Shown one piece after another: positions 23,361 to 23,379 of a DNA stretch of 23,379 nucleotides; the first letter of the stretch is position 1; each line of letters starts with the position of its first letter. The notes beneath the pieces were generated by a model. That model had not been told where the DNA came from. It did not search any database and saw nothing but the letters and a program-made list of their open reading frames with translations. Origin of the DNA: Anaerolineales bacterium UBA3905 (lineage in GTDB: Bacteria > Chloroflexota > Anaerolineae > Caldilineales > Caldilineaceae); assembly GCA_002391565.1 (NCBI GenBank), contig DGFH01000260.1, forward strand, positions 1-23,379, given 5' to 3'. A program made the position numbers and the translations under genes.

Positions 23361-23379
23361 CTGTCTCTTATACACATCT
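23361..23379. other. Tn5/Nextera mosaic-end adapter (artefact)
   Basis: CTGTCTCTTATACACATCT is a perfect 19-base match to the Tn5 mosaic end in the opposite orientation to the left end. On the minus strand it reads MCIRDR in one frame. It is library sequence, not genome. Confidence 0.97.

Noticed and set aside
1..23379. Mobile element or phage content suggested by the terminal inverted 18-19-base sequences
   Set aside because: The terminal inverted repeats are synthetic Tn5 mosaic ends from library preparation; no transposase or phage gene lies between them.

Overview
The window is a GC-rich bacterial fragment of ordinary chromosomal genes. No phage, plasmid, transposase, CRISPR array, rRNA or tRNA was recognised. 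The lineage is most likely Chloroflexota (Anaerolineae/Caldilineae-like). That is inferred from a membrane-anchored protein with long Pro/Thr 'TPT-TP' linkers, a 'YLPFI' segment in a surface protein, GT-C glycosyltransferases with extra C-terminal beta domains, and frequent GTG/TTG starts. No marker gene is present to prove it. Both ends carry Tn5/Nextera mosaic-end adapter sequence (1-18 and 23361-23379), so the first gene is truncated by the contig end and the last one may be.

Layout. (1) 18-704 (+): 3' part of a RpiR/MurR-type SIS regulator, ending in a strong hairpin terminator. (2) 769-4256 (-): a two-gene unit, a membrane-anchored SH3-like/PQQ beta-propeller protein and a GT87-like membrane glycosyltransferase, coupled by a GTGA overlap. 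(3) 4459-12532 (+): eight co-directional genes: oligopeptidase B, a CNNM/CBS (HlyC/CorC-type) membrane protein, an SDR oxidoreductase, a PLP-dependent serine/threonine dehydratase-like enzyme, two overlapping GNAT acetyltransferases and two overlapping SAM methyltransferases, the second resembling the tRNA methyltransferase CmoM. A long imperfect inverted repeat lies between the CNNM and SDR genes. (4) 12622-14823 (-): a GH13 alpha-glycosidase followed by a DtxR/MntR-family metal regulator. (5) 14990-16999 (+): an M29 aminopeptidase and an unusual CBS-CBS-VOC fusion protein. (6) 17104-23331 (-): a tightly overlapping operon of a membrane-anchored SUMF1-domain protein and two GT-C (GT39-like) glycosyltransferases, each about 795 residues long with two tandem C-terminal beta-sandwich-like domains.

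How they work together. Regions 2 and 6 are envelope or glycan modules: polytopic transferases translated with anchored surface proteins. Region 3 looks like housekeeping and accessory metabolism rather than one pathway. The longest gene-free gap is 202 bases (4257-4458). It holds a candidate minus-strand promoter and a possible 19-codon upstream ORF. Nothing in the window amounts to a clearly new defence or mobile system. The best leads are the three-gene surface operon with its duplicated domain, the CBS-VOC fusion, the hybrid metal site of the DtxR-like regulator and the long intergenic hairpin.
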